From positions 302,056-366,055 of the forward strand of contig CAUJNA010000447.1 in NCBI GenBank assembly GCA_963377175.1: a DNA stretch of 64,000 nucleotides, read 5' to 3'. Within the stretch, counting starts at the first letter, position 1. Every line of letters begins with the position of its first letter. The notes below the pieces were generated by a model that worked only from the letters and a program-made list of their open reading frames with translations, was not told where the DNA came from and did no database searches. The stretch is from Effrenium voratum (lineage: Eukaryota; Sar; Dinophyceae; Suessiales; Symbiodiniaceae). Both the position numbers and the translations under genes were made by a program. Below are positions 1-10,542 of the stretch, one piece after another.

Positions 1-153
1 CAGTGGACCAGCTTTTGGTTGGTATTCAAAGGGAAACCAAGAGCCTTTTAGTGGACCCCCTATGTTGAAAAACATCCACGACACCAAGAACTTTGCTACA
101 TGCCTGCCAGGCGTAGCCATGCTGTATTGTTTGGATCGACTCCGAAGGCCCGC

Positions 154-197
154 GCTTGGACAGCAACTTGCGCGCACCTTCAGGCCAAACCAGGTAC
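154..197 (-). CDS. GT25 exon, YLVWPEGARKLL motif
   Basis: The exon encodes YLVWPEGARKLLSK after a CTCCAG acceptor. The Ala codon at the junction is completed by the first base. The end is set at a GC donor (AAGC|GCGGGC); the continuation with the PVD motif must lie outside the window. Confidence 0.7.
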
Positions 198-3100
198 CTG
201 GAGACCGCATCCCCCTTCCGAACGAGTGGATTGGCCCAAGGGTCCGAACTTTTGGATGCCATGGGCCAAACCCAAAAGCTAGAAAGTGCAGGAACTCGGG
301 AAGTGAGCATCTGATAGCAACTTGGTCTTCCTTTTTATATAAGACGATATCCTAGTGCTATGCGGGACATGCGGGACGTGCCAAATGAGAGCTCAGGTGT
401 GTCAAGCCTCGCTCAGCTGCGTCTCTTCGGTTGGACCCTTTTGAAGCGCGGCCATGATTCGAGGGATTTCTTGCCATATCCAGAAGTGTGCAACGTATGC
501 ATTCATTGTCTGGCAACCGAAGCCTTACTGTCCCTGTGTTCTCTCCCTCTCCTGTCCCCTTCTCTCTCCTTCTCTGTTGCCGTCCCTTCTGGCAGTCTCG
601 GAGCACGCGACTGTGGTCCATACATATTCTGCCTGGCATCTCACTCCGTTCAGCTGAAAAGAAATCCAGCTTCGATACAAGAAAGAGCGGCTGTATGAAG
701 GGCACAGCAAATCTCTCACCAGGCGCTCAAAAGCCGCTAAACCTGCTTTCAAATGACAAGAGGCATGAGGCTCATGCAGCAACAGTCCGAACCAAGCTCT
801 GACATTAAATTATCCTTATCAAAAACACCACAAATATATCACTCTCGCACCTCATCTGGAACTTCCCTCGGATGGGTTTATCTAAGCAACTGAAAGGATT
901 GCACCTGCCTCTGCGACGTTCTTGGACACGTGCCTTCGCCACTCAGCAGCCTGGAATCGACAACAAACAAGCGACACACGATGCACAAGTAAATGAGTAC
1001 CGGATGAGCGGGTGGATGGGTCCCTCATGCCAGACCTCCAAGACGCCAGATCACACCATAAAGGAGCTAGCCGGAGGGATAAACCCAGGGTGGTAGGAGG
1101 CATTCACAGCTTACAGTGGCACTCAATTTCTTCAAGTGCAACTCAGTTGGCCGTAGAGCCTCGGTCAGATTGCCACGCAACCGCTGATCCTTGGAACAAA
1201 AATAGCCTCTGCTCGAGGATATTTCGTACCAGCTTGCCCGGCAACTTGATTCCGCCTTTGCTGCTGTCCAAACATGTGAGCACCTGGTCAAGCCTCATGC
1301 ACACGTTCTGTCCATGTCCAGCTTTCCAAAGAGCTGATCGCCGGAAAGGTCTGAAGCGCTGAACCGACTCCTTCCAAATACTTCACCAACTCCAAGGCCA
1401 CGCCACAAGGGCCTACACCGTCGGTGGCAGCTTGGTACGATTGAATGGAGTGCCGGTGCTGACAATCAACACTTGAAGTGCTAGGCTGGACAACACGTTG
1501 AACTTGGACAAACACTGGGTGTGGCTCAAAATTAAACAGCCAAGGTTTTCTCTTGGTTTCCATGTACCAATGTGCCACCTTGGGTACCGTTTTTGAGCAT
1601 GGGAAACGAGTCCTGACCCTTCCGGCCTGAGAGTAGCCCAGGTAGAGCACATCGGCATCTCTTGGCAACGACGTGAGGGCCTGAGACAAAACCTGGCGCG
1701 CCCCCCAATGCCCCAAGACCATCCTAGAGGACACTCCTATTTGGAGACCCCATTGTGGGTCCACGTTCATTTGCAGGTGGGGGAATTCGGAGGAGAAAAG
1801 GTTCCCGATGAAAGGAAAGGTTCAAGCTGGTGCCACCGGGTTGGTCGCTATGATTGGGCCTTTTCCACCCGTTGAATACGTCCCCCTCCCAAGAAGAAAC
1901 GTGAATGGAGTCTCCCAAGCCCAACAAGCACACCATCTATTCATCTTCAAGCAGTATTTTGTGCTGAAGCGTACGAACGGCACCTGCTTCAGCCAGGCCC
2001 ATATGGCGTTACGCCGCGTGAAGCATATGCGCCACCGGCAGTCTTTCTGACATGAACATTGAACTTGGGCGGACTGCGAAGGTCGATGCCTCTCTGAACT
2101 CCTTGGTTGGTACCGCGTCATCTTCCATGACCTCGGCGGACCAAAAGCGGTCCACTTTTTCGTCCAAACAAACAGATCACAAGTCCATCCCCTTCTAGCC
2201 CGTCTACGTCTCCGATAAGGGGCGTTGCTCCTCTCTCTCTTTCCTTCCATTTGCTTGAGCCACATGGAAAGAAAAGAAACATCTGTCCAGTAGTGATAGA
2301 TTCCTTTTCAAGCCAAGGGAACATCACAATTCTTCATTTCAGCAAATGAAAGCTTCCAGGCATGGTCAACTCCTTGACCATGCCCATGCCCTTCTTCTGA
2401 TCCCAGGCGTGTAAGTCCCACCGGGATCTTCCTTGAAATCTCACGCAAGTTGTGCTGCATGTCCAAGACCCAAGAGAGGCAAGCGGGTGCCAGCAGATCC
2501 AGGTGATTTCAGGTGCAGGTTTGGCCCTTTCAAGAGACAAACGGCAGTGGGTGCACTGGACATCTGGTTTCATGGCCACCAATTATCAAGCGTTGTCGTG
2601 AATCTGCCCAGATTTTTTTTCCAGCTTCCGATGGGCCTCCGGGAGCGGCATTTTTTCCACACGTCCGGCTGCTTTCACCCGGGAATCCGTCATCGGTGAG
2701 AGCCAACTGCCCGGGGAGCCCGGCCAGCATAGGCCGCTCTGCACCTAGCGAAAGCAAAAGAGTTGCCGCTCACCATGATGGCCGTATCACATCTGAGTCC
2801 ACGGGATATATCTCTTATGGACCAAAAGGACACCTACTATGTGGAGCGAGCATCCGTTTGAACATATATGTCAATGTCCCGCAAGCTTTTTTGACAGTTC
2901 AGGTTCTTTGAACGGCAGTACACCAGGCTCGTCACACGTCTGGGATACGAAATGCAAAACCGTTGCTTGAGTGACTGTTCCTGCTGCTCATCGCACTTGG
3001 CCATGTAATTGGGACGCACTCGCCCGGCTGCGTTTGTCATTCTCGAAAAACCTCCCTCGCTTTTCCGCGGATTGGGGCTCTGATGTATTCTGAAGTGGTC

Positions 3101-6050
3101 TCTCCGCTTGCTGTTGGGTAAATCACCCACCACCTTTCATGGGAGGGCGCGGCCACCTGGCTGGGGAATCATAGCAAGGTCAGCATAATTTCCTGGGGTG
3201 GAAGACCCAGACCCTCTAGTACACACCCCAGAAATGGTTGGGGTCTCAAAATCTGGCTGTTTGAGGGCCCAAAATAAATCGGGAGCGTCTGGGTACAGAT
3301 AGAACCAACAGTCAGTCATGGGCCCAGCTCCAACTGAATAGCTCTCTTTTGTTTGTTTTGTGAATGATTCACCAAGGGAAGGCGCCTGATATACATGGGG
3401 GGTGGTCAATGTACCGTTCGGCCCCCAAACGACCGAATGTGCCCATTTAGTGGTTGACATATCATCTTGGGTGGCGGTGTTCCAACCAATGGCCCTCTCA
3501 TGTACCCTCCCGCCAATTCACGGAACCTGACAGGAGGTCCTGTTAGAAGGGAAATGGTCCAAACCAGGACCCCCCTGTCAGGTTCTATGTTAATTGGTGG
3601 GAGAGGTCATCGGACCCTTTGAGCAACCTCATCCTAAGGCTGACACTTTCGCAGTAACGCCAGGCCCGGATGTGGGACATCGCCTTGGCCGAAGTCGACA
3701 CATGCAACCAAAACTATGACTTGGTCCAGCTCGGCTTATTGCTTTCGTGCTTTAACAGGGTTTAGATTGGATTAAACGCTAGCCGTAGGCGGGGTTTAGG
3801 ACTGGCTTAAGGAAAAGGGTTGCCCATCATTGCACTTCAAGCTGCGTTTTCCAGAAAATGGCTTGAATGAGACAACTCCTATACAACTGCTTGCCATTTG
3901 CCCTGACCCGGATTTGCGTATTCAAAATCCGTGTATCCAACATACGAAAAAGAACAGTTGGGGTTGTGAAAAAACCCCGTGTCCCCGCAAACGTGTTATC
4001 GTTCTTTTTCACTCTTATCGCTTTGCAGGGGTTTCACTCAGTAGCGCGAGTCTAGCATGCGAACTGCACTTCCGCAGCTATCGCAACTTTGTAGCACAAG
4101 TCTAGTAATTACGCGAAGTGCACTTCCGCAGCTCCAGCTCGGAAATCGCAACTTTGTAATACGCACTTCCGCATCCAGCTTCGGAAATCGCAACTTTGTA
4201 GTACAAGTCTAGTACGAGAAGTACATTTCCGCAGCTCGGAAATTGCAAATTTGTAGCACAAGTCTATCCAGTACGCGAAATACATCTCCGCAGCTCGGAA
4301 ATCGCAACTTTCTAGTACAAGTCTAGTACATGAAGTACACTTCCGCAGCTCCAGCTCGGACATCGCAACTGTGTAGTACATTTCGGCAGCTCCAGCTCGG
4401 AAATCGCAGCTTTGTGGTACACGTCTAGCACGTGAAGTACACTTCGGCAGCTCCAGCTCGGAAATCGCAACTTTGTAGTACAAATCTAGTACGCGAGGTA
4501 CACCTCTGCAGCTCCAGCTCGGCAGTCACAATTATGTAGTACAAGTCTAGTATGCAAAGTACACTTCCGCAGCTCCAGCTCAAAAATCACAACTTTGCAC
4601 AGCTGCAGCTTGGAAACCGTGACCGACGCCCTGTTATCGTTTTTTTTTGGTTTTAATCGTTTTGAGGGGTGTTGGAAGCAAGAACTATTCAGGGGCACGT
4701 CCCTTCATAATTCTTAGGCGCGGGGCTGTTTCACAATCCCAGTTGGGGCTGCAAAACCATGCTCCCTCCCCCCCCCCCCCGACCCCGCCGGCCATCCCGA
4801 TGAAGCATCAACCGACCAACGAGGTCCCTGCGCAACCCCTCTCGCCAGCGCTCATGTCCAGCTCACGGACCACGTAGGTGTGCAGGTCATCCCAGCCTTC
4901 ACGCCAGATGGCCACATGGCGAAAGCGCAAAACCCATTGATCTTGGCTCTGGTTGTAAAACTTTGTGAAGGCCTACCCATGAAACCAGGTACAGCACCAA
5001 ACTGGCCACTAGGGGTTTTGGGGACCACCTTTCAGGGCTGGAAAAACACGCCACAGTCCTTCTACCCAGGCAAGGCTCGGTACTGGCATGCTGCCATGTT
5101 CTCTTGTCCACGCGTAAGTGGCCCTATGGTCTTCTTGAGGACCACCCCAGAAACTTGCCAACCAGTGCTGAAGCTGAGACATTCTACACTGACCTCACCC
5201 CCAGGAAACAAGGCACATGCCCAAGGACCTATCAGACCAACTATATGTCAAAGCATATGATTGGTGAAACCTGTCTGCTGGCCCAAGGGCCAGCATGCTT
5301 GTGAGCAATGTAATATCTTGTGGTTAAATTTGGCTTGGCGCAATCTGTCCACAAGATGGTTGATCAAACACCTTGTCCTGTGGCAGGTGTGTATTGCTGG
5401 TTGTGAATGTGGACTCCGGTTTCTTGCTTTGCTAGGAAATGTTACATGCCAGCCCAAAACACAAATGGCACAAGCTGTTCACCCTGGTAAAGCTTGTATC
5501 TACCTGCCATCCTCTAGTACCTGCGTGTTGGCGCGGAAGTGCCAACATCTAAGGGTGGAAGTACATATTCTTCATACCCCTTGGCTTCGCTGGTTCCCAT
5601 CCCACTTTATGAGGGGTATACAGATGCTCCTTTTGGGTAGTGGGGCATGAACATCTGCCCAAAGGGTATCACAAAGGGGTACAAAGCCCCAAACAGCACG
5701 CAGTTGCTTCTTCATATCGCAATCGTCAGCTCGAAGCTGTCGACACAACAATCCCCTCGCGTCCGTGCACATGGACAGGGGAAGGCAGGAAAACGACATT
5801 GGCCAGTAGCGACTTTCTATTGCGGTTGGGTGGCCATCCACGTGCAGGAACAAGGTATTCAAGGAGCTTCCAGGTTTCCCGCGCTGCGCATCTTCCAGAG
5901 AATGCCATGCCATGCACTCCATGGATGGCTAAAACTGGGCCCATCGTCGCGCCTTTTCTGCGGGATCGGATCTTCTGGTAGACCACGTTGCGACCAGTGT
6001 GCCAGCGGTGAGTCACCTCATCCGCGCCGATCGAGTCCAACCTCCCATCG
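154..6050 (-). CDS. GT25-family glycosyltransferase, multi-exon, 3' end outside window
   Basis: This gene encodes a glycosyltransferase family 25 domain (the LPS/procollagen galactosyltransferase superfamily), which transfers a sugar from a nucleotide sugar to a lipid- or protein-linked acceptor, usually in the secretory pathway. Nine minus-strand exons (6017-6050, 4832-4861, 3651-3683, 2422-2454, 2090-2131, 1627-1692, 909-950, 607-632, 154-197) give the family landmarks in the right order: SAGERGC, AMSHIRAW, the metal-binding VMEDDAV, LPRDADVLYLGY, EWRRHVS, AEYVWTT and YLVWPEGARKLL. From 4832 down to 154 every junction keeps the frame. Donors are GC at 4832, 2090, 1627, 909 and 154, GA at 3651, and GT at 6017, 2422 and 607. 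Neither the N-terminal strand with any signal or membrane segment nor the C-terminal end is visible; the latter lies beyond position 1. The family call is secure because independent exons carry consecutive motifs; the acceptor sugar and substrate are unknown. Confidence 0.8.
607..632 (-). CDS. GT25 exon, AEYVWTT motif
   Basis: This 26-nt exon encodes AEYVWTTV and the first two bases of an Ala codon. The acceptor is GCCAG; the donor is a canonical GT (GC|GTGCTC). It splits the family's 'YvwTt.gYllwP' signature from the next exon. Confidence 0.75.
909..950 (-). CDS. GT25 exon, WRRHVS region
   Basis: Fourteen codons encode AAEWRRHVSKNVAE, the linker between LGY and AEYVWTT. The acceptor is TTCCAG and the donor is GC (GAG|GCAGGT). 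Both flanking junctions are in phase 0. Confidence 0.75.
1627..1692 (-). CDS. GT25 exon, LPxDxDxLYLGY region
   Basis: Twenty-two codons end in LPRDADVLYLGYSQ, matching the 'LP.DwDllyLGy' signature. The acceptor is GCCAG and the donor is GC (CAG|GCCGGA). The phase is 0 at both ends. Confidence 0.8.
2090..2131 (-). CDS. GT25 exon with the metal-binding EDD motif
   Basis: Fourteen codons encode VMEDDAVPTKEFRE. The EDD triplet is the metal/nucleotide-sugar ligand of the family. The acceptor is CCGAG and the donor is GC (GAG|GCATCG). Confidence 0.8.
2422..2454 (-). CDS. GT25 exon, helix before EDD
   Basis: Eleven codons (HNLREISRKIP) lie between a GCAG acceptor and a GT donor. With it included, about 20 residues separate SH from EDD, the usual spacing in GT25 proteins. 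The peptide has no diagnostic residue of its own, so it rests on phase and spacing. Confidence 0.55.
3506..3607. repeat. Foldback MITE-like repeat, copy 1
   Basis: A near-palindrome of about 102 bp with arms CCTCCCGCCAATTCACGG and the complement of TAATTGGTGGGAG, plus an inner inverted CCTGACAGG/CCTGTCAGG pair. It shares both arms with a second copy at 17146-17253. No coding content. Confidence 0.85.
3651..3683 (-). CDS. GT25 exon with the SHxxxW motif
   Basis: Eleven codons, AMSHIRAWRYC, follow a CCAAG acceptor. The intron starts with GA (TGC|GAAAGT), a donor type essentially restricted to dinoflagellates. The phase is 0 at both ends and joins GERGC to AMSH exactly as in family members. Confidence 0.7.
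3992..4033. repeat. Left direct repeat flanking the minisatellite
   Basis: The segment beginning TGTTATCGTTCTTTTT and ending near GCAGGGGTTT recurs in similar form at 4631-4673 on the other side of the array. This suggests the array expanded between copies of one parental unit. Confidence 0.7.
4038..4612. repeat. Minisatellite, period about 60 bp
   Basis: About nine imperfect units carry GCAGCTCCAGCTCGG, AATCGCAACTTTGTAGTA and CAAGTCTAGTACGCGAAG. It lies inside the GT25 gene's intron zone. Open frames through it simply translate the repeat. Confidence 0.95.
4631..4673. repeat. Right direct repeat flanking the minisatellite
   Basis: This is the diverged second copy, TGTTATCGTTTTTTTTTGG continuing to GAGGGGTGTT. 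See the copy at 3992-4033. Confidence 0.7.
4832..4861 (-). CDS. GT25 exon with the GExGC motif
   Basis: The exon encodes LDMSAGERGC, the conserved turn before the SH..W helix. The donor is GC (TGC|GCAGGG). The start is placed after GTGAG; the frame stays open upstream to about 4940, so the true 5' edge may be earlier. Confidence 0.65.
6017..6050 (-). CDS. GT25 exon, probable DGR region
   Basis: This 34-nt exon lies between a CCAG acceptor and a GT donor (GTGACT) and encodes DGRLDSIGADE. GT25 proteins carry an 'AxDGR.L' segment before the GE.GC motif, which fits. It ends in phase 0, matching the next exon. Confidence 0.45.
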
Positions 6051-6355
6051 CTGGCCCGCATTCGTTCGTACCTATCCAGGGATTCGCAGCTGACGCATCG
6101 TCAAACCCATCTGCAGATAGGGCACTCTTTTTGGCCTGCAAAATTACATGGTGACGATTAAGTCCATTTTTTAGGGTCGCCATTCATCCTTGCCTCTTTT
6201 TGGCCAATCCCGAAAAAGTCGACAATGCCCTTTAGAGCCTCTTGCCGAGCAGAAGCCCCCCCCCAAAAAAAATCGAAACTCATATCCATCAGGTCGTTTT
6301 AGTGCCCATAATCTACCGCTCCAATGGGTCGCCGGTCTCTAGGCGTGGGGTTTGC

Positions 6356-6406
6356 GAAGCATGGCGCACTCCATGGAGTGCACATCCAAGCGCTTGCCGC
6401 ACTCAG
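6356..6406 (-). CDS. Candidate exon upstream of the GT25 gene
   Basis: A 51-nt island with G/C-ending codons reads ECGKRLDVHSMECAML. It has a CTAG acceptor on its 5' side and a GC donor. Its end phase does not chain directly into the 6017-6050 exon, so either an exon is missing between them or it belongs to another transcript. Confidence 0.3.
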
Positions 6407-7340
6407 CTAGGCGATCCGGTCCTCAGATGATTTTTTTCCCCGGAAGTCGGCCTGAGGCTCTCAAAGTTGAGGCATCTTTGGAACAAACTGCCAGGGCCCA
6501 TCCAAAAGCTTGCTCATTTCGAACCACGCATACAATCACACCTTTTTTTTTGGGACGAGCGGAGCCCAAAGAAGGCCCATGGTTCGGAGGCCTGAGCTCA
6601 GCACTTCTGTCCAAGTTAATGACCACGGCCTGGCAAAAGCCAGGGATCCCTGCCGAAGACCAAGCAGCAGGTTCCTTTGAATGTCCCCGTCCCTTTGTTC
6701 TCGGGTCGGACATCCCTGCTTGGAAGACAAGCGGATGCCTCAAAGAGAAGGGTGAGTTCCAGAAAAGCCAGAGAAGACATGAAATAGCGAGGAGAGGAGT
6801 CGTCTATCGCACAACTCCCTATGCCGAGCGAGGTGCCAATGATTATTATTGTTTCAGTCTTCTTTGCCAGGGAGGTTGCATCGTCGTGTCCAGGAAAGTC
6901 TTGTTTTCTAGGAGGCTGCTGCAAATTGAGACGTGCACTTTGAATATCTGTGAATGATGACTGTAGGCCGACCATTTGCATATGCAGCCTCCGCTCAGCC
7001 TCATGATTTGCCATCTAGCTGTCACTGGCGCACCATCATTGATCAATAAACCCTTCTGCTCTTGTTTAAGTCTTGACCTTTCGAATGTCTGAATGTCTCC
7101 CTGAGTAGACGGGGCAAGCAAGTTTGAACTTGTCATTTATCACCAACATGGTCTGCCCAAAGAAACGGTCCATGAACTCAGGGAGTGAGATGTAGACGCA
7201 TGTTTGACCTGCGGTAGGTCCCGTTCCGCCTTGACGTCACGCAGATCTGTCGAGGACTTGGGATCAGCCACCTTGGCTGTAGGTCTGAGACTTCCAAAGA
7301 AGGCATTGTGCAAAGGACAGGTAGGTACTTTGCTTCTCCA

Positions 7341-7452
7341 TATGGGTATGTCTATTTTTTGACCTACCCCCCCCCCCCCCCCCCCACCATAAATACTTTC
7401 CCTTTAGTGTCCCTTCAAAATAGCCCCCAAAAAACAGGTAGCCACCCATACT
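7341..7452. repeat. MITE-like repeat, ATATGGGTATGTCT family
   Basis: The left end GGGTATGTCTATTTTTT and a right end complementary to GTATGGGTGGC bracket a C18 homopolymer tract and an AT-rich core. It belongs to the family best seen at 53060-53175. Confidence 0.55.
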
Positions 7453-7497
7453 GTTCTCGCGTGAATAAGGTGCACCCCTGCATTCGAACCCAAAAAC

Positions 7498-7573
7498 CTG
7501 CAGGATTTGACAGCTGCACGAGAGACAACTCCGGCACGTGGCACTTGCCAGGCGGCAATGGGCTTCGGCTCTC
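7498..7573 (-). CDS. Unassigned exon candidate
   Basis: A 76-nt open island sits between a good acceptor (GACTTAG) and a canonical donor (CCTGCAG|GTTTTT). The frame starting at the first base reads ESRSPLPPGKCHVPELSLVQ. No family was recognised, and two other frames are also open. Confidence 0.3.
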
Positions 7574-8287
7574 CTAAGTCGACAGAAAGTCGAAAGTGAG
7601 GGAGGTGTTGAAACATGGATTCGACCAAACCAAGACTTGAGGGACACGACTCAGACTGTTTTCGTTCTTTTGTTTTTGCGGGATCGTTTGAAGTTTGCCG
7701 CCTTCAGCTTTCAGCACGTTGCAAAAAAACCCGGGTAAAACAGCTGACGAGGCTACGGAGGCAACTTTGGCTTCAAAACGCACGTGGATGTCCCAAGTCT
7801 CGAGAACGCCCGTTGAATGTGCAATGAATCAAAGGCTTCCCCCAGCGACGTCCGTAACCAAACCCCAAAGAAGAATATGACAGTCAAGCCTGAATAAGGG
7901 CTTGTTTACCCGGTTTTTCTTTTTTTTACTCTGATGCTTGGCTTATCCTCAAGGCGTATGTTCCAGGGGCCTGGTGGTGCAATCCTCGAAAGAAGTTGGG
8001 GGTACTGTGCACCAAGCCTTTGTTCGTAGAAAGTTGGGCGTTGTGGCTTTTGGAAGCGGCCTGGAAAGCATCCAACCATATCCTTCAGTTGTCAAACGGT
8101 GCGCACCGTGTACCACCTAAAATGAACCAACGTCTCACGAATCAGTGAAGAGCTCTGGATTTGTTAATTCATCTGCTAAGTGCTCAGTTCATGACCTCTG
8201 TGTTCATGTGTTCTAACGAACAATGAGACGTAGGAGCAGCAACTACCCCTTTTCATAATCTGAACACTCTTGGACAAACACTTACGG

Positions 8288-8423
8288 TATATGGCCGTGG
8301 GTCAAAACCAATGGGATACCATTTGGGGGGGTTTTCGGTGCACCACCCATTTTAGAACGTATTCTAGTGGGGATTGGAATGTTCACTTGGGGTATGATTT
8401 GGCTTTTGACCCATGGCCATATG
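8288..8423. repeat. 135-bp MITE-like repeat, copy 1
   Basis: Termini ATATGGCCGTGGGTCAAAA and the complement of TTTTGACCCATGGCCATAT form 19-20-bp inverted repeats. The core GTGCACCACCCATTTTAG is shared with an inverted copy at 41625-41760. No coding content. Confidence 0.85.
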
Positions 8424-8436
8424 TTTGTGGTCAAAA

Positions 8437-8530
8437 ATATTTGCCAAACATGGAACCCTGGTAAATGGAACCAAGGACTAAAACCTGCGGTCCCCCGGTG
8501 CATTAATTTTGACCCATACCCATTATGCTT
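8437..8530. repeat. GGTCAAAAT/AACCACCAGG repeat family, inverted copy
   Basis: Its complement begins ATGGGTATGGGTCAAAATT and contains CGCAGGTTTTAGTCC and CCATTTACCAGGGTTCCATG. These blocks recur at 24209-24306, 40650-40746, 45132-45199 and 50328-50411. Confidence 0.75.
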
Positions 8531-9036
8531 GTGCACGTGGAGCAGCTCATCAAGGACAAGCATCCCTTTGCTGATCGCTTGGAGATCGAGAAGAAACGCA
8601 ACAAACCCATCGAAAACCCATGAGTTGCAATAGTTCACTTAAAGCCTTAAAGCTTAACTCAATCGGTCATGCAATGTTACCTTCAAAACTCTAGCGGTTT
8701 GTACAGCGCAATTGTCATCCATGCACTCGCTTATTTGTCAAGCTCCTTTCTGTATTCAACCTGTTGGCATAGATCGCAACGGGTCAGGGTGCTTGATCAA
8801 ATTCCAGAATATCGATATATGTGCTGCATCGTGTAATCCAATTTCTACAAGAGTTTCAGACCCTTGTCCCTCTCTGCGCAAACTGCGAGACTGTGTTTGG
8901 TGGGGGGTCATGGACTGCTTTGCACAAGGCCCAAGTCATTCTAAACCTGAAAGGAGGTCCACACACTCGCGCCAGTCTGCCGAGTGGCGCGTCACGGGGA
9001 AGTCATGCTCCCCGCATGGCTTTCCGTCGAAGTCAC

Positions 9037-9078
9037 GCTTGATGCCACGATGCGCCGCAGGGCTCGGATATCCAGAGC
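9037..9078 (-). CDS. Unassigned 42-nt exon candidate
   Basis: Fourteen codons, ALDIRALRRIVASS, lie between GGCAAG and a GT donor (AGC|GTGACT) with phase 0 at both ends. The style matches the proven exons nearby. Function and parent gene are unknown. Confidence 0.4.
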
Positions 9079-9390
9079 CTTGCCGCCGTGCGGTGAAGCA
9101 ACAGGCCATCTTGCAAAAAAGTGCGCAAGAGTATCCCCAAGTGGCCTCAACTTACAAGCCATCTATCGCCCATTTCATAGACCTACCCACAAGCCAGGGT
9201 CAGGGCATCCAATTCAAACGCCTCGCAGAATCTTCTTAGAACCATAGAAATCCTCCTCGAGGTTTTACGGTCACAGTGACTCGCTGGCCGCCCTTCGGAA
9301 ACGATCGGCCCCAAAAAGGTTGACATGCTGTGAGTGTCTTTTTCAACCCATCCAAAGAATGTCCCAAAATCGTGACATTATGCTCATGTT

Positions 9391-9497
9391 CATAGGTGCC
9401 CTTATGGAAAAAAATAGACGGCCCCGGCAAATGGAATAAAACCAATCTAAACCAGGGCTATCTAGTTCCAACCAAACTAAACTATAAAGGACACCTA
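9391..9497. repeat. MITE-like repeat, TAGGTGCCCTT family, copy 1
   Basis: Ends ATAGGTGCCCTTATGG and GGACACCTA are inverted. Inside, GGCCCCGGCAAATGGAAT and AACCAGGGCTATCT form a second inverted pair. The paired copy is at 31452-31561. Confidence 0.8.
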
Positions 9498-9969
9498 ATT
9501 ACGCTCATGTTCTGGCGGGTGTTGCGCGCGTTTCGCAAAGCAACCTGGCTTTTGACTGATGCTTCAGCTAGAAATCACATCTGATCAGCAATGCTTGGAG
9601 GGTTGTGAACACCACTCTAGCTGCATGAACTGCAGGGGTTCTTATCAGAGACCTGCCTTTCTTTGCAATAAGATCTGGGGACAATGTGTGAATCACCCTG
9701 CTTGAAGCCTCGGGGCACCACGCTTAAAGCCTACAGCCTAGGATCTCAGCTCAAAGATCTCACAGATCTCTCTGCGCAACAGGATCTTCAGAAATTAAAG
9801 GCAGGATACTTCCCCAAGCCAAAGGAGGCGCCAACAGAAAACTGCTTTGACCTGTTGCACAAAAAAGGGCACCCAGCGGCTCCCATGAGGTTAGGGGCCC
9901 AAACTCCAAAGAGACAACCCGACTGCCGGCAAACTGCAAAATGGCGATCATGTGCCTCTTTAACAAATC

Positions 9970-10013
9970 TGGGGGCGTTCGCGCCGCCCCTGGCCCTTGC
10001 TCTCCTGATGCTG
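9970..10013 (-). CDS. Unassigned basic exon candidate
   Basis: A strong acceptor (TTAATCTCAG) precedes a GC-rich run reading QHQESKGQGRRERPQ. The donor was not resolved. It could belong with 10420-10514. Confidence 0.3.
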
Positions 10014-10419
10014 CTGAGATTAAACAACTAGCATGAAGTTGGCTGGCTCCAGCCTTCAAACCAGGAAAAATCAGCCAATCAGGCAACCATCGCACACAAA
10101 CCTCTTTCTGCCCAACTTCTGAAACGGGTACATCTCGGCATTCCCTCAAATCGGTGGGTTTTGGACCCTGCCCCAAACACTGGCAGTCACCACAATTTGA
10201 AAGACTGTAGTGGTTGATCCAAAAAACATCCTCCATGTCTTAAACCCCCCCAAAACATGGTCAGCTTCATACTAGTTGTCCCTTTAAAAAGCTTTCCTCG
10301 AAAAACACACCCACACAAAAAAAGGCAGCTTCATGCTGGTGTCCCTTTCAAACGGTTTCCTCCAAAACACGAAGCCCTTTGGGGCCGCCCAATCCGTTGC
10401 CTTTTCGGTTTCCTTGCTC

Positions 10420-10514
10420 ATCTCGCCTCCGGCAGCCTCCGGCGAGGAGGGCGTGGAGCCTCGGCGACGCTGGCGGCGAACCTGGCCCGAGGGTGGCTTC
10501 GCATCCATTTGCTT
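10420..10514 (-). CDS. Unassigned exon candidate, basic/low complexity
   Basis: After a GGCGCAG acceptor the frame reads KQMDAKPPSGQ and continues as an Arg/Ser/Pro-rich stretch to GGCGAG. A GT site at CAG|GTTCGC offers a shorter version. The plus strand is also open here, so even the strand is not certain. Confidence 0.35.
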
Positions 10515-10542
10515 CTGCGCCCGGGCAAAAACCAAAATATTT

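Noticed and set aside
4109..4483. 124-codon ORF with regular internal repeats
   Set aside because: It is the minisatellite read in frame because the period is close to a multiple of three.
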